Below are positions 36,574 to 47,748 of a DNA stretch of 64,000 nucleotides, one piece after another. Position numbers and translations under genes: made by a program. Positions within the stretch are counted from its first letter, which is position 1; the number at the start of each line of letters is the position of its first letter. Source of the DNA: Hyaloscypha bicolor E. Taxonomy: Eukaryota > Ascomycota > Leotiomycetes > Helotiales > Hyaloscyphaceae. Under the pieces are notes generated by a model. The model worked only from the letters and a program-made list of their open reading frames with translations. It searched no databases and was not told the origin of the DNA. Location: NCBI RefSeq assembly GCF_002865645.1, contig NW_020194518.1:1115463-1179462 (forward strand), in the 5' to 3' direction.

Positions 36574-36876
36574 TAGGGGCTTACAGGGGACTAGGACTAG
36601 CTACAGGGAGATTAAAGTAAGACCTTACAGGGCATTTAGTGGCCTTCATAAAATAATGCCCTGTATTCCCGATACTTTATGCCGTGATCTTCGTACATAA
36701 AAACCAACCTCTCAACATTATCATCTCACCTCGTCATTAGAGTTGAAGCAATTCGGTTCGTGATCTTGATTCGATATTGAAAATTTGGCGGACTGGTGTA
36801 CTGAGCATACTCACTGCTAGAAGCGGCGATCAGCGCAGAGTCCACTTGCTGACCAACTGCAGTGCGGTCGCCCTTA

Positions 36877-38820
36877 CTATCCCTGCTTGATTGTCTTGAC
36901 AAGCTTCCATCCACCGTCTTCCTGACATTCCAACATAACAATGATATTCTCAGCCCTTCCGTCAAGCTCCGAGATACGATCCAACTCACCCAGATCGAAG
37001 TGAGCTGCCGCATCAAGATCTTTCAAAGTCGCCAAACTGGAGCTCTTCCAGATCCGAGATCTGTCCCGACTACTGTTTAGAATTGTGAATATGAGGAACA
37101 AGAGGCTGAGAAGAGCAAGGAGGAAGAGGAGGGAAAGCCAGGGCCAGATGACTTTGATGAAAGTTTCGTATTTGGTGTTCAGTCCTTGGATGAATTTGCC
37201 TGAGTCGTTGTTTTCCTGTATGCTGGATGAGAAGTGCATTAGTATTTTTAGGGGCTTCTCACAAGGAGAAGGCCAAAAGGGCGTGAATTCACGTATTTGT
37301 TTGACAGACTGATTGCAATATTGTTCATGATGGTGTCAAAAATTCCGAGATCTCAGTTCCAGTGTTGATCAAAGCAGCAAGGGCTCGAGCCGTGTCTGTG
37401 CTGTAAACGGTAGCACTACCTGGCGTATAGGTTCCCACTAGAACTGTGTCCGAGATTGTTGTAAGGGCAATTATAGCGTTCGATGAGACGTTGTAGATTG
37501 CCGGATCATCAGGTGCCGTTAGCTTGTAACCGGGCGAGTTGTCTTCCCCTGTGAACTCTACCCAAATATGTCGCTGAGGGTAGAGTTGAATTGGAATTTG
37601 ACCAGTGGCCCGTCATATTAGAAGAGAGTTGGCTATTAATTGCGCGGGTGTTCCATTCTTGGATGCAATATATGTGTGCGAACTCGAACGCAGTGTTTCG
37701 ATACATGACAAATACATCAGTAATTGGCCACAGGATATCACGAAGCCCGATGGAAACCTGTCTCAACCACGTTTTATCGCCATAATAGCGAGTGGTGTAA
37801 GTTGAAGCACTGTATTATTGCTGACGTTAAGCCCATTTGGGAGACCTCGGGCGCAATTCTCTCAGGTGGTATTGAGGGAATTAGTAGTATTTGCACTCCG
37901 AAAGCAGACGCCAAGGTTCGGATAGAGTGGAAAGGTACAGTTTCCCGTCGAGCAGGTTGGCATTATGCATGGAACAATCTGGTATACCGGTGTATACAGA
38001 CCGTTGCAGAAAGCACCTCTTGTAGAAGTATGCACAAGTGGGATTTTAGCTGTAGGAATGTTAATATTTATACATATCTCAGCCAAGGGCATTATACCCA
38101 GAAAGCAGGAGGGCAAATATATTGAGAGTTGGTTATCGTTAGATGGAAAATCAACCAAGACAGGGGATAGATATTCCTGGGTATGTGGGATGGTAGCAGG
38201 GAGATGACTGATGTTTACTGAGTGCGGTTCATAGCTGATACTTTATTCTGTGACTGGGGATAGTGGAAGGGCAATAAGTGTTACAATAGCTCCTAGTGAT
38301 GCCAGATGTCTATGTTTGATAACAATAAGCCTCAGAGCAATGATTTCTAGGTTTGCTAACGCCACCTTAGTTTCCGAGGTTGCCATAATCGCAGCCCTCC
38401 AAAGCTTCCTCATCTGGCTCTGTCAATGGTCTGGAAGTCCACTAAGATTTTTCCTTTGCAAGCGAACCAGGCCCACTCCAGCTGTCGAATGCATTCCACA
38501 ACGGGGAATAAAAAGCTCTTTTCGGAAACTGTCGCAAAAAGAGACATCAATCTGTTGATTGTGATGCTCCAAGGCCATTGTGCAAAGCTTTCCCGTCATA
38601 GATTTTCAAGGTGATGACAATTGCCGCATGCAAAACAGCACTGATGAACCAAGAAACAAATTCTAGAAGCCACCAGTCTGCAAAAGCAAGAGGTGGCGCA
38701 GAAGGAGGCCATTACTGGCTTCAACTGGTAGACTCTTCCTCTTGGAAAGTAGACCTACCCCTGGAGATCGTCGGGCCCGCCAAGACTCCTACTCAACTGC
38801 GATTTTCGTCGTTGTTTCAT
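36877..38820 (-). pseudogene. DUF3176-family fungal membrane protein pseudogene
   Basis: Ordered remnants on the minus strand: a first helix with KIYDGK (about 38565), then after a frame change WPWSITINRLMSLFATVS and LEWAWFACKGKILVDFQT (about 38430-38545), RHLASLGAIVTLIAL (about 38290), the ectodomain block CSTGNCTFPLYPNLGVC (about 37910) and a final helix LLFLLALLSLLFLIFTIL with tail ending at 36877. These blocks and their order are those of DUF3176 proteins (about 600 aa, several helices, Cys-rich ectodomain; function unknown). At least four stops or frame changes interrupt it. It lies directly beside the transposon nest. Confidence 0.75.
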
Positions 38821-39303
38821 TCCAGTTAAGTTGTTCCCAAGAGTGAAAACGCGAATACCATCTAGATCTTTTTCGAGGCTGTGGTAAAAGGAGCAATAGT
38901 GAGGTGCTACAGATCTTGGCAGTTTCGGGCGCGAGCCCCCCCTGATGTTGGTTTTAGGGTTAAGGCGGCGTCATGGATTCTGGTGGCCCTTGGAAGCTGG
39001 GTATTCTAAAATAAGAATATCGACCCGAACTAAAGTCACAAGTGGCAGTAGCATGAAATTGCGGACCTTAGGACAGGCAACTTCTTGGAAGCGTGCCTCG
39101 GTGTCTGTTTTCGGAGTAAGTCGCTTCGGGACGTCGATCTCAGATCTAGATAGCATGAATTTGCTAATGTATGAAAAGAACTCGTGCTTACCTCTTTTCG
39201 GAAATGAGTTTCGTTCCGCCGGACAAGAGAACGGACTCTCTACCTTGAGCCCTCTAACCGAGCGTATGCGCTCGCCATGCGTACGAGGTAGATTCGTGTG
39301 GGG

Positions 39304-40497
39304 TCAAGGAACCCCACCAATGAACCCGGAAAACACCTTTTCGAATCTCAAGGCCTTTTCTCCTCTTCTTTGTCGCCAATAGTTTGTCGAATGCAATAAC
39401 TCGGTACAGCCGTCCACGGTCCAGGCCCATCTCTTCAAGAATTGAGGCGTCATTTCCCAGCCAGCTGGATCCCAAGGATCACCCCAGATGATAAGGCCAT
39501 TTCTGGGATTTGAATTTGAGCTGTTGAATAAACCACCTGTAGCAAGATCTCCAAGTCAGCATACCTTTTTTATGATGTTGAAGAAGTCGATCATAATGAG
39601 CCACGAGTAGCGAGACGCAGAACTTACAGAGATCCTCGCACAGCTCGAAACCATCATATGTGTCCTCTGCTAGTATGAGATTATCTCGCATCCTCGGCAC
39701 TGGTAATAGGTCTATCCAAGGATGATGAGGTATCTCGCACTGCAGAGCAGTTGGACGAAGATTTTCAGGAATCTCCAAAATTCTCTCGGGGGATGTCAAA
39801 TATTTTTCGTATTCCGATTTTGGAGTGAAAGGTGACAATGCGTTATCTTCCATGGTAAATTCTATTGGAAACCCGAGCATCAAGGCATTGTTACATAGTG
39901 CTCGAAAGATATTGAACTTGATCAAGACTAGGACCTGATCAGCTGTTGGAGAGCCGGTCATGTGATTCCTGGCAATCCATTTTTGGAATTGTCTGATCGT
40001 TTTGTCTGCCTTTTCGTAGTCTGACTTGCAGAAGCGTACAGCAACTTGAGACAACTTGGAAACTTAGGGTTGGGTTGATGCGATGGCAGTGCTGAATGAT
40101 TGCCACGGGCCTGTATCTTCAGGGTCAAGGTCGATTGCTTGTTCTTGTCTCTTGATTGCTTGGGCTGCTCTATAACCTTCGTTGGCTGGCTGAAAGACAG
40201 ATTCGACAAGATAGTTGGTTGAAGAGGTATGCTGTACGTGAGCCTGCAAGAGCTGCGCTTCTTTACGCTTTCCTGAACAGTATCAGTCACGAGACTTCAG
40301 AGTAGCCCTTAGAAGACTTTACTGTATGCTCTCTGGTTTAAGCGATTCTGCCGCCGCTTCCTTTCAGCTTGGTTAGACTGCCCAGTCCAATCGTCATCCG
40401 GAGTATCGATCTTCGTCTGCGGTAGCATACGCTCGAGTATGATCGGTGCAGTATGCATGTTTCTCGCCGCTTCCATGATCTCAGGGAGCGGACCCAT
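39304..40497 (-). pseudogene. DUF3425-type bZIP transcription factor with one in-frame stop
   Basis: Three exons: 40323-40497, 39628-40272 and 39304-39536 (introns GTAAAG..TTCAG, GTAAGT..TACAG). Residues 34-62 form the hallmark DDDWTGQSNQAERKRRQNRL basic region followed by NQRAYRKRK. The DUF3425 C-terminal half shows VLIKFNIFRALCNNALMLGF, YDGFELCEDLCGLFNSSNSN and LIIWGDPWDPAGWEMT. All of it stays in one frame except TAA at 40064-40066 (codon about 127). Without that stop the product would be 350 aa, normal for the family. It would act as a nuclear DNA-binding regulator. Either a recent pseudogene or a truncated bZIP-only peptide is made. Confidence 0.8.
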
Positions 40498-41086
40498 GCT
40501 TGTGATGCGGATATAGGAGTTTTGGTGACACAGAACTCAATACCTGATGTAGAAGTTATTTTCGTTCCTTGGACTTGTCCGTCGATGTATGCAAGTGTAT
40601 GACGCTCGGGGTATCTGCAACTGTACGTAGTATGATGTTGAGGAGGCGGTGATGTTGGAAAAACCTTCTCGTCGACTGTAGGACCCAGTTCTCGTGTTAC
40701 CTTGCGAGAGTACGTTGTTGTCGGGTATGCACTTGGATTACGGCACTAGCCCGAACTGGGAAAGCCTCATCGTTCTTGCGCATGCAAGTCGATTACCGCT
40801 AAAATGGCCAGGGGAAGCTGTAAGAGTGTCAGTGACGTCTCGGCGGCCGAATGGGCCTTTAGTGAGTAAACCGTTCTAGATACCCCGGCAGAATCGAGCT
40901 TATCGATCGGAATTGCTGACAGTCAGACTTTCAATTCGTACTGTCCGGAGGCGCTTCGTTATTCTCTCCTTTGTATCTTTCTTTCACAGACAGCATCAGC
41001 ATCTTCCTCAAACTCCAGTCATCAATCTGTCTTTATACAAACACGTCTGTTATCATTCTTAAACCTTAAATCATTCCTCAAACACT
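40498..41086. promoter_or_regulatory. Divergent promoter region between the bZIP and SDR genes
   Basis: 589 bp between two divergent start codons. It ends with a pyrimidine-rich stretch upstream of 41087, typical of a fungal core promoter. No recognised operator. Confidence 0.45.
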
Positions 41087-42088
41087 ATGTCTTCAAGATA
41101 CGCAGCAGCTCATGCCAACCCCCAAGGGCCTGGAGACGCTCGTCCAACTGCTCTTCAAATCATCCAAGACGAGAATATCGGCGCCAAACTCCTAGGCAAA
41201 ACCATATTGATCACTGGCTGCTCTTCAGGCATCGGTATCGAAACAGCAAAGGCCCTCCACACTACAGGAGTCATCCTCTACCTCACAGCACGCAACATCG
41301 ATAAAGCCAAAATCGCTCTTGGAGACCTCGTCACCCAACGCAACGTCCACCTCCTAAAACTCGACCTCAACTCCCTCTCCAGCGTCCGCGCTTGCGCCAG
41401 AGAATTCCTCTCCCAATCCCCTCAACTCAACATCTTCATCGCCAACGCCGGTGTGATGGCCACCCGCGAAGGCCGTACAGAAGACGGATTCGAGACACAA
41501 TTTGGCACCAATCATCTCTCTCACTTCCTCCTTTTCAGCCTTCTCAAATCCACCCTATTGGCATCATCAACGCCAGCATTCAATTCCCGAGCCATTTTCC
41601 TCTCTTCCGTTGGTCACCGCCTGGGACAACCTGACTTTTTGAACTTGAATTTGGAAGGGAACTACAATCCATGGGTTGCTTACGGTTCCTCCAAAACCGC
41701 AAACCTCTGGACAGCCAACGAAATTGATCGTCGCTACGGCTCTCGCGGCCTCCACGCCTGGGCGGTCCATCCCGGCGGAGTAGCTACCGGATTAGCTCAA
41801 CATATTTCTGCCGAAGAAAAAGCCGTTATGATGCAAGACACTACACTATTGAAAATAGCCAAGACTTCAGAACAGGGAGCTGCGACTACTGTCTGGGCTG
41901 CTATTGCTGGGGAGTTGGAGGGGAAGGGAGGAAGGTATGTGGAGGAGTGTGGGACTTTTACTGGGCCGTGGGATGAGAAGACGGGGATATATGATTCGGG
42001 GTATGCGGTTTGGGCTTATGATGAAGCGAAGGAGGGACAGTTGTGGAAAGAGAGTTTGAAATTGGTAGGGTTGGAGGATGAGTTGTGA
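41087..42088 (+). CDS. Short-chain dehydrogenase/reductase (retinol-dehydrogenase/WWOX-like subgroup)
   Basis: A single-exon 333-aa frame. The Rossmann nucleotide motif TGCSSGIG is at residues 43-50, NAG at 120-122 and the catalytic Ser in FLSSVGH (173-174). Tyr199 and Lys203 lie in YGSSK, and HPGG follows. This is the complete SDR catalytic set. The N-terminal 35 residues before the Rossmann fold are longer than in core SDRs, and the overall length fits the fungal retinol dehydrogenase/WW-domain oxidoreductase-like group. NAD(P)-dependent oxidation or reduction of an alcohol or ketone is expected; the substrate is unknown. Divergent from the bZIP gene. Confidence 0.9.
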   Translation: MSSRYAAAHANPQGPGDARPTALQIIQDENIGAKLLGKTILITGCSSGIGIETAKALHTTGVILYLTARNIDKAKIALGDLVTQRNVHLLKLDLNSLSSVRACAREFLSQSPQLNIFIANAGVMATREGRTEDGFETQFGTNHLSHFLLFSLLKSTLLASSTPAFNSRAIFLSSVGHRLGQPDFLNLNLEGNYNPWVAYGSSKTANLWTANEIDRRYGSRGLHAWAVHPGGVATGLAQHISAEEKAVMMQDTTLLKIAKTSEQGAATTVWAAIAGELEGKGGRYVEECGTFTGPWDEKTGIYDSGYAVWAYDEAKEGQLWKESLKLVGLEDEL

Positions 42089-42706
42089 AGTGGAGCGAGC
42101 TAGTGGAGAGGTCTATGAGCAATTAGGAGTTTTTGTTTTATGTTCTCCCCTTCACCTCCTTCGTACGTTATTGGCATTCAAAATGCGCTTCTAAATGTCC
42201 CCTCCTTCTCACTATCAGTCTAAAGCACAACGTGCCAAAATGGTCAGTTAAACCGCACAGACTTTGTTAACCTCCCTTCCCCCCCCCCCCCCCCCCCCCC
42301 CCCCTCCGAAATCGAGCCGGACTACAGGCGACCTCGCGGTATCCCTTAAGAATCTAAATAACAGCTTATTCCCCCTTCACTCACCTTCGGGATTCCGAGC
42401 TATCTCAATTAAGTTCTAACGAACAACTAATTAGTGTTAGAGGCGGCTTGCTAACGTCCTCCTAGGAGGACCTCCTTCCAGACCGTTGAGGACTTTGCGC
42501 GTACTACGTAGACCTGGGCAGTACAGAGGATCGACCGCACTTGCTAATCCAGGACACGCCAACACACCAGGCTCAGCGACTTTCACGATTTCCGCGAGAG
42601 AAGATGGATTATGATATGTTGATTGGTATCTCTACTCAGCAGTATCAACGACTCCACCATACTAGCAACGATTGCGCCACCCTTTGATAAACCCAAAACC
42701 AAGCAA
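42089..42706. other. Intergenic region with 26-nt C run and a 16-bp palindrome
   Basis: A homopolymeric C tract at 42279-42304. GTCCTCCTAGGAGGAC at 42456-42471 is a perfect palindrome. No gene is seen; probably the shared 3' region of two convergent genes. Confidence 0.5.
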
Positions 42707-44840
42707 TCACTCAATGCTCATCTTCATCAAGCCATCATTAGTATCCACCATCCCCTGAAACCCAACCCTCTTCATCGCCCCATTCGCATTTCCTTTGCTC
42801 GCCTCCCCATTACTAGGCGGCCGACTACCCCACGGCGTGACATCTCTCTGCATCGGGCTTTGCATCACAGGACTATTGTGAACACTCATGCCTGGACTAA
42901 CTGCTCTCCTCTTGAAGCTCGTCGGGTCGAAGTCGTCGTCTCTTCTGCGTTTGTTGTTGACTTTGCGGGTGATTTCTGCTGCGGTAGGAGCAGTCGGTGG
43001 TTGTGGTGTTGCGGATCTGGAGGGGGAGGATGTTTGTGGATCGGAACTACTAGCGGTTTGCTGGCTGGGGAAGAGTGGTGGTGTGGAGAGGGATGGTGAG
43101 TCTAGGGATATCTCTTCGCTGATTCCTGACGATGAGCCTCGTGGGAGGAATGGGGGTGGTGGGGTACGACTATTATCATCTGTGAAAGTCTCCCAGAACT
43201 CTTTGCCTTTCGAATTTCGCATGGCGTGCTGCTTGAAGCTGCTTGAGAGTCCCGCATTGGCATCTTCCATTATTTCATCTTCTAATATGCCCCCAAGTGA
43301 GTCCTGCGTGACAGGTCCTAAGCTTGGAGAAGAGTGGGTTGTGGTTGTGGTCGACATGGAGGGGCGGCGTGTGGGCTCGAGCTCCATATCGCTCTCGCGA
43401 GTTAGGCGTACAACTTCTGCCTCGCGACGAACCTCGGTCTCAATTGGGGTGCTTTCCTCAGCAAGGGCTGCTCGTATACGTGCGAAGCCTTTCGTCTTGG
43501 GCTATATGACATCAGTTTACCTTCGCAATAAATAGATAGATTGGAGTGTATACCAGCATATTTCCCCTCCTGGTCACTGGCCTACGAATGACCCCTCTTT
43601 GACCGTCACGACCAGGCGTAATAGGCATGCCATCCACATTCTCCAAGGTAGACTTCAATGTACCATCATCGCTCTCGCTCCCAGATATATGTAGCTGGTT
43701 CGCCGCCCAACTTATACTCTCCCTACGCGCTTTCAGTCCATCCCCAATCTCTCTGCCACCAAAGTAACCCGTATTCATGTTCTCGAGACTTCGCATAGTC
43801 GGCGGGGATTTCGACTTGGGGCTGGCCATCGAGTTTCCACTTCCGCTGCTCGAGCTCTTTCGGCTCTTGCCATGTCGCAGCCTTGCTCGCTGGAAGTTCA
43901 TGAGGCTGCTCACAGCAGGCGACTGCCCTGCCCAGCCGTTTCCAGGACTAGGCTGCGCTGTACTAAAGGGCCCGCTCATCTTGTTGATTTGTGGAGTCGA
44001 GAGTATAGAGTCGTCGATATCGTCAGCATCCATGAGGTCGTCCTCGTCCGAGCTGCTACCTGATGACTCCGAACCCAGCATGTTCACGCTTCCGAGTGAG
44101 CTCGACACCACCATCCTATCCGCGTTCGCCATAGTCGACCATAGGGAGCTAGAATTGTTGTTCATCGACTCTGAGTTGCTTGAGAAGTGAAGCCCGTTCT
44201 TCTTGTTGGGTATATTCATCGCCCTGCCGCCGATGGTAGGCGACGAGTCTGGCGAAGATTGCTCTGCTAATGTTGAATGGTGGAGATTCGTTGCTGCTCG
44301 CGAAAAGTCTAGGCCCCGAGATCTTCTGGGGAGGACGCTGGAGGGCGAGCCATACGTCTGCGAATGGTCCAGCTTTGGTGACAAAGGAACGCGACTGATA
44401 TACGCCTGGTTGCTGGGCGACATCAGATCCCGTGCCGGCATCTGCAAAGAAAGACCGCGCAATGGGTAGGCAGGCCGCCGTGGAGTTGTAGGATTGTCGC
44501 TTAGTGCGCTGTCGTCCTGGGATTTCTTTTTCTCTGGCTCTCGAAACTTTGGAGATGGTGACAAAGTAGGAGGTCCGCCATCAGAGAGGGAGCGCGCTTT
44601 CGAAGGTGATCGTGAGGCTGTCCTTCTTCCAGGTGTTCCACCACTCTCTTCCACAGCGTCTCCATCTCCAGGACCCATTGTAGGGTGCAGCGTATCGCCT
44701 AGTTGGCTTCTTAGCATGTTCTCAACAGCAATTCGACAACAATCGAGTGTATATCTTCGTTCTCGAGGGGAGGCTGGGCGATCCGTCCAGGGATCGAGGT
44801 GAATCAGCGGGTCGAGTCTGGGCGTATTTCCATGGCTCAC
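42707..44840 (-). CDS. Conserved-looking disordered Ser/Pro-rich protein, function unknown; 5' end unresolved
   Basis: Two clear exons, 43554-44840 and 42707-43501, join in frame (GTATAC donor, TATAG acceptor) for about 692 aa. The N-terminal part has a short ordered segment (SPRERRYTLDCCRIAVENML, then RSQLGD). The rest is low-complexity with many SP/TP sites (SPSKARSL, TTPRRPAY, PRSPTG-like), an acidic SSDEDDLMDADDID patch, and a basic NKRRRDDDFDPTSFKRR that looks like a nuclear localisation signal. The composition suggests a phosphorylated nuclear regulator, but no family is recognised. The exon opens right after a CTATTAACAG acceptor and has no Met near its start, so a 5' exon is missing. 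A frame at 44847-45116 on the same strand is a candidate. Confidence 0.7.
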
Positions 44841-45119
44841 ACACTGTTAATAGTGCCAGAAACCGAGCTGGGCTGTATATGATATGTATATTGAGCGGCT
44901 GATTCGAGCCTTTGCGTATATTGTCCAGAGGCTACCGGATTGTTGTGAGGTTTCAACGCCGATGACATGTTGGTACAAGACCTCACTTCCCGAGTGCAAG
45001 GATCCAGCCACACTTCTAGCCTTGGCGTTCAGGGCTTGCCTCGCTAAACCCCCTGACAACGTCAACACGATATGATGACCTCGATAGAGACTCCCGGACA
45101 GAAAGGCGCCACTCATTTT

Positions 45120-46242
45120 CAGTCAAAGTTGGACTTTAAAATTACCTTTCTTGTGAAAAATAAAGAGTATTTTTTGGAGTTTGTAAGAGATCCGAAGTAG
45201 TAGACTTTGAAAATACCACAAGTCCAGGATCATTGGGAGATAAACAACTTCGACCTAGGACAATGAAAAATCATTAACATTGTTTTTGTCTAGCACAAGA
45301 GGGGTACTTTGACCTTCAATTTCGGTGTTCTCTGTGTTTGAAAGGCAACATAATCTTATTTGAGTTTTTAATTTTCGAGAGCAACGCAAGTGACCTATGT
45401 TACATATGCTTTTGGAAGAGCAGCGCAAATGACGTATCCCCTACTCGCCTTTTTGAAAACCCCAATGCAAGAGAGCTATTATACATCTCACTCTTAACAG
45501 GAGCGCAAACCAACTTTTTTTTTTTTCCTTTTCCGTTTTGAAAAGTGCAACGCAAGCGACATATCCCTCAGCACACCAAGAGCGTGCACGACCAAACCCT
45601 GGCCCAAGAGTAAGTGCCGAGCAAAAATGGGTGAAGCAAATTGTGTTGAACACTGTGCTGGGTGTTAGGTTCAAGGCGTGCTGGAAGTGGAACTCCAAAA
45701 AATCTTGTAATGTGGAAGGAAAGAAGGGATACGAGAGTGAAGGAGCCCACTTTTATACTTGAAAGTCGAGTCATGGCTCCGAAGCCATTTCATGATTCCA
45801 AGTGTGTGAATCGAGGTCAGTGCAAATGATGCAGAAGCCACTGCCGTTGAATGGGATGGGCATCCTGCTGATTCACGCGACGTTACCCCTATTCTCTCGT
45901 AAAAGCTCACTTGAGTTTGTGGAAACAACCCTACCGCTTCGATAACATAAGCCCCAATAACTGCATTTCAAATTTTGTTTTCGGGACGCTTGACATAACG
46001 AAAGACATGGCTACTTTCATGTGTATAACCTGTGAAACAAGGAAGTAATTCGTGTTCAAATCTCCTCCCGGATGTGAATAACTTGATAAGGTTCTCTTCA
46101 GTGTATTCATTTCCGTACTTCGGATCACGAACTAATTCATACTTTTCATTGAAACCATGGTGAGACTGAATAATGCATACATACTGCCAGCTAACCCTCC
46201 ACCTCCATCCCTTCAACATCTCTTCTCTTTCCTCACACATGG
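45120..46242. other. Gene-poor region with degenerate repeats
   Basis: Minus-strand frames at 45968-46240 and 45671-45928 resemble no family I know and are not counted as genes. The left part contains the repeat described separately. Confidence 0.35.
45378..45565. repeat. Degenerate repeat unit around GCAACGCAAGTGAC
   Basis: Four diverged copies of a GCAACGCAAGTGAC-(C/G)TAT-type unit near 45382, 45422, 45468 and 45548. Each is preceded by a TTTTGAAAA-like stretch and usually followed by ACATAT or CGTATCCC. Spacing is about 40-80 bp. Confidence 0.5.
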
Positions 46243-47358
46243 CTATCTCTCACTCTCATTCAACCACTTATACACAACCCTCGCATCCTTTCCATGATAC
46301 CTCTCATCTTTACTCGCCTCCTTAAACGCCTCTAGTGTCGGCTTGTCCAAAACCGTCCTTGCGCCCACCATCTCTGCTAACTCACTCCCCATCTGCAGCA
46401 CCTTTGTACACAACTCTAGCCTAAAACCGCCTTCGTAGCCCCTCGAACTCGGTACATTTGCTTGCACACCGGGCACAGGATTACTCTTACTAGTAACCCA
46501 ACACTGTCCCCCAGACACATTGATCACATCCGTGAGAAGCTTGACATCGAGTCCCATTTTAGTACCGATGTTCAGTGCTTCGGAAGCAGCGAGGGACGTG
46601 ATCGCCGAGAGGTAGTTGTTAATCACTTTAAATGCAGTGCCAGCACCGACATCCCCGCAGTGGAAGATCGATTCCTTCTTGCCCATATGCCCCAGCACCT
46701 CCTTTGCTGCTTCAAACGAAGCTTTATCATTCGCACCAACCATGAACGTCAGCGTTCCATCTTCTGCTCCCATAGGACCGCCAGAGACAGGAGCGTCGAC
46801 AAAAGATATTGAGGAGCCAGAGGAGGAATTGATTTTAGCGCTTGTGGTCACTGCTTTCGCGACTTTGAGGATTGTTGCTGTTTCGATTGTTCCGCATTCC
46901 ATGATGATTTTCTTTTCGGGGGAGGATGCAGCTGCTGCTTCCACGCCGGAAATAATTCCAGTTTTCGTGTCAAGGTAGACTGCCTTTACAGCTGGGGAGT
47001 TCGGTAACATCGTGATGACCATGTTCTGAAGCCCGGTTAGCAGGTTTCTAGGATATTCCTTTTTCACATAGTGGGCCAACTTACAGCAGAGTTCGCCGCC
47101 TCGAAGCCATTGTTTATTACTTTCACTGGACCTTTTCCCGCCACTTGCTTTTGGAACTTTGAAATGGCTTCTTTGTTTACGTCGCATATGAGTAGTGTAT
47201 ACTCGGGGCTTAGTCCATTGCGGAGGTTCACGGCCATGGGATATCCCATCACACCCAGGCCTAAGACCAAGAGTTAGTTCGCCATCTTTCAATGTATTCA
47301 CACACTACATGGAACAATACTTACCTATGAAAGCAACTGTCTTCGCTGGTGAAGCCAT
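46243..47358 (-). CDS. 3-hydroxyisobutyrate dehydrogenase-like enzyme (beta-hydroxyacid dehydrogenase), copy 1
   Basis: Exons 47325-47358, 47085-47260 and 46243-47025 give 330 aa. The NAD-binding glycine motif FIGLGVMGYPMA starts at residue 10, then the substrate motif DAPVSGGPMGAEDGTL. The catalytic Lys is in FKVINNYLSAITSLAASEAL, and a C-terminal helical domain follows. This is the standard layout of the family, which oxidises or reduces 3-hydroxyacids or semialdehydes with NAD(P). No mitochondrial presequence is evident. A paralogue lies at 57396-58449. It is followed on the same strand by MBL copy 1 upstream, the arrangement that opens the cluster. TGCGGGGTA occurs about 235 bp upstream of its start. 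Confidence 0.92.
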
Positions 47359-47592
47359 CTTCACAAGCCGATATTAAACCCTTTCGAAGCAAGTCGCGGT
47401 AATTCAAGGAGCTTTCGAATATTTCGATATAGGTATTTGATTGGAAGAAAGGGTCAGTGGCTTTGGTTTCCAGGTAAAACTTTCAACAGGACTGCTGTTG
47501 ATTTTCTTTTTCAGTAGGTTTGATCATGAGTGGGGTCGGATATAGTGATCCGCATCGAACATGTTGATTGAGGGGTAAGCGGCAATGAAAAA

Positions 47593-47601
47593 TACCCCGC
47601 A
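47593..47601 (-). promoter_or_regulatory. Candidate operator TGCGGGGTA upstream of HIBADH copy 1
   Basis: An exact 9-mer match (consensus TGCGGGGWA) shared with four other promoters of the 46-63 kb block. It also contains the GCGGGG core accepted by CreA/Mig1-type repressors. Function is inferred. Confidence 0.4.
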
Positions 47602-47748
47602 GTTCTCCAAATTGGAGAGAAGCGAGGGGGGCTCGTTCTCCCAATCTCAGCACGCGTCACAAATTCTATTTGCGTGACAGGAGCAATCGAGAAACCTGAA
47701 CAAGGTGAGAACCCAGGTTAAAAAGTATATCCTCGGTTTGAAGTAAGT

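Larger units (their letters stand above)
28340..36693. mobile_element. Tc1/mariner-like transposon (element B) interrupted by a retrotransposon and a MITE
   Basis: TIRs of about 120 bp. The right end, read inward from 36693, gives CGAAGATCACGGCATAAAGT; the left end from 28340 is the same sequence with RIP changes (AAAATTACGGTATAAAGT). The match continues through the GGGCATTATTTTAT and TAAGGTCTTACTTTAATC blocks. TA flanks both ends (28338-28339, 36694-36695). The left internal part holds a RIPed minus-strand transposase relic. The gypsy element at 30097-36223 splits it, and a 143-bp MITE sits near the right end. Without these the original element would be about 2.1 kb, normal for Tc1/mariner. 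Confidence 0.85.

Noticed and set aside
42279..42304. C run as the tip of another family-D MITE
   Set aside because: It is not followed by TAAAT and no inverse G-run end is found nearby.
42707..43535. Long plus-strand frames over 42888-43535 and 42623-43099
   Set aside because: They are antisense shadows of the Ser/Pro-rich coding exon and show no domain.
45671..46240. Possible gene from two minus-strand frames
   Set aside because: A stop separates them, no family is recognised and no splice pair convincingly joins them.
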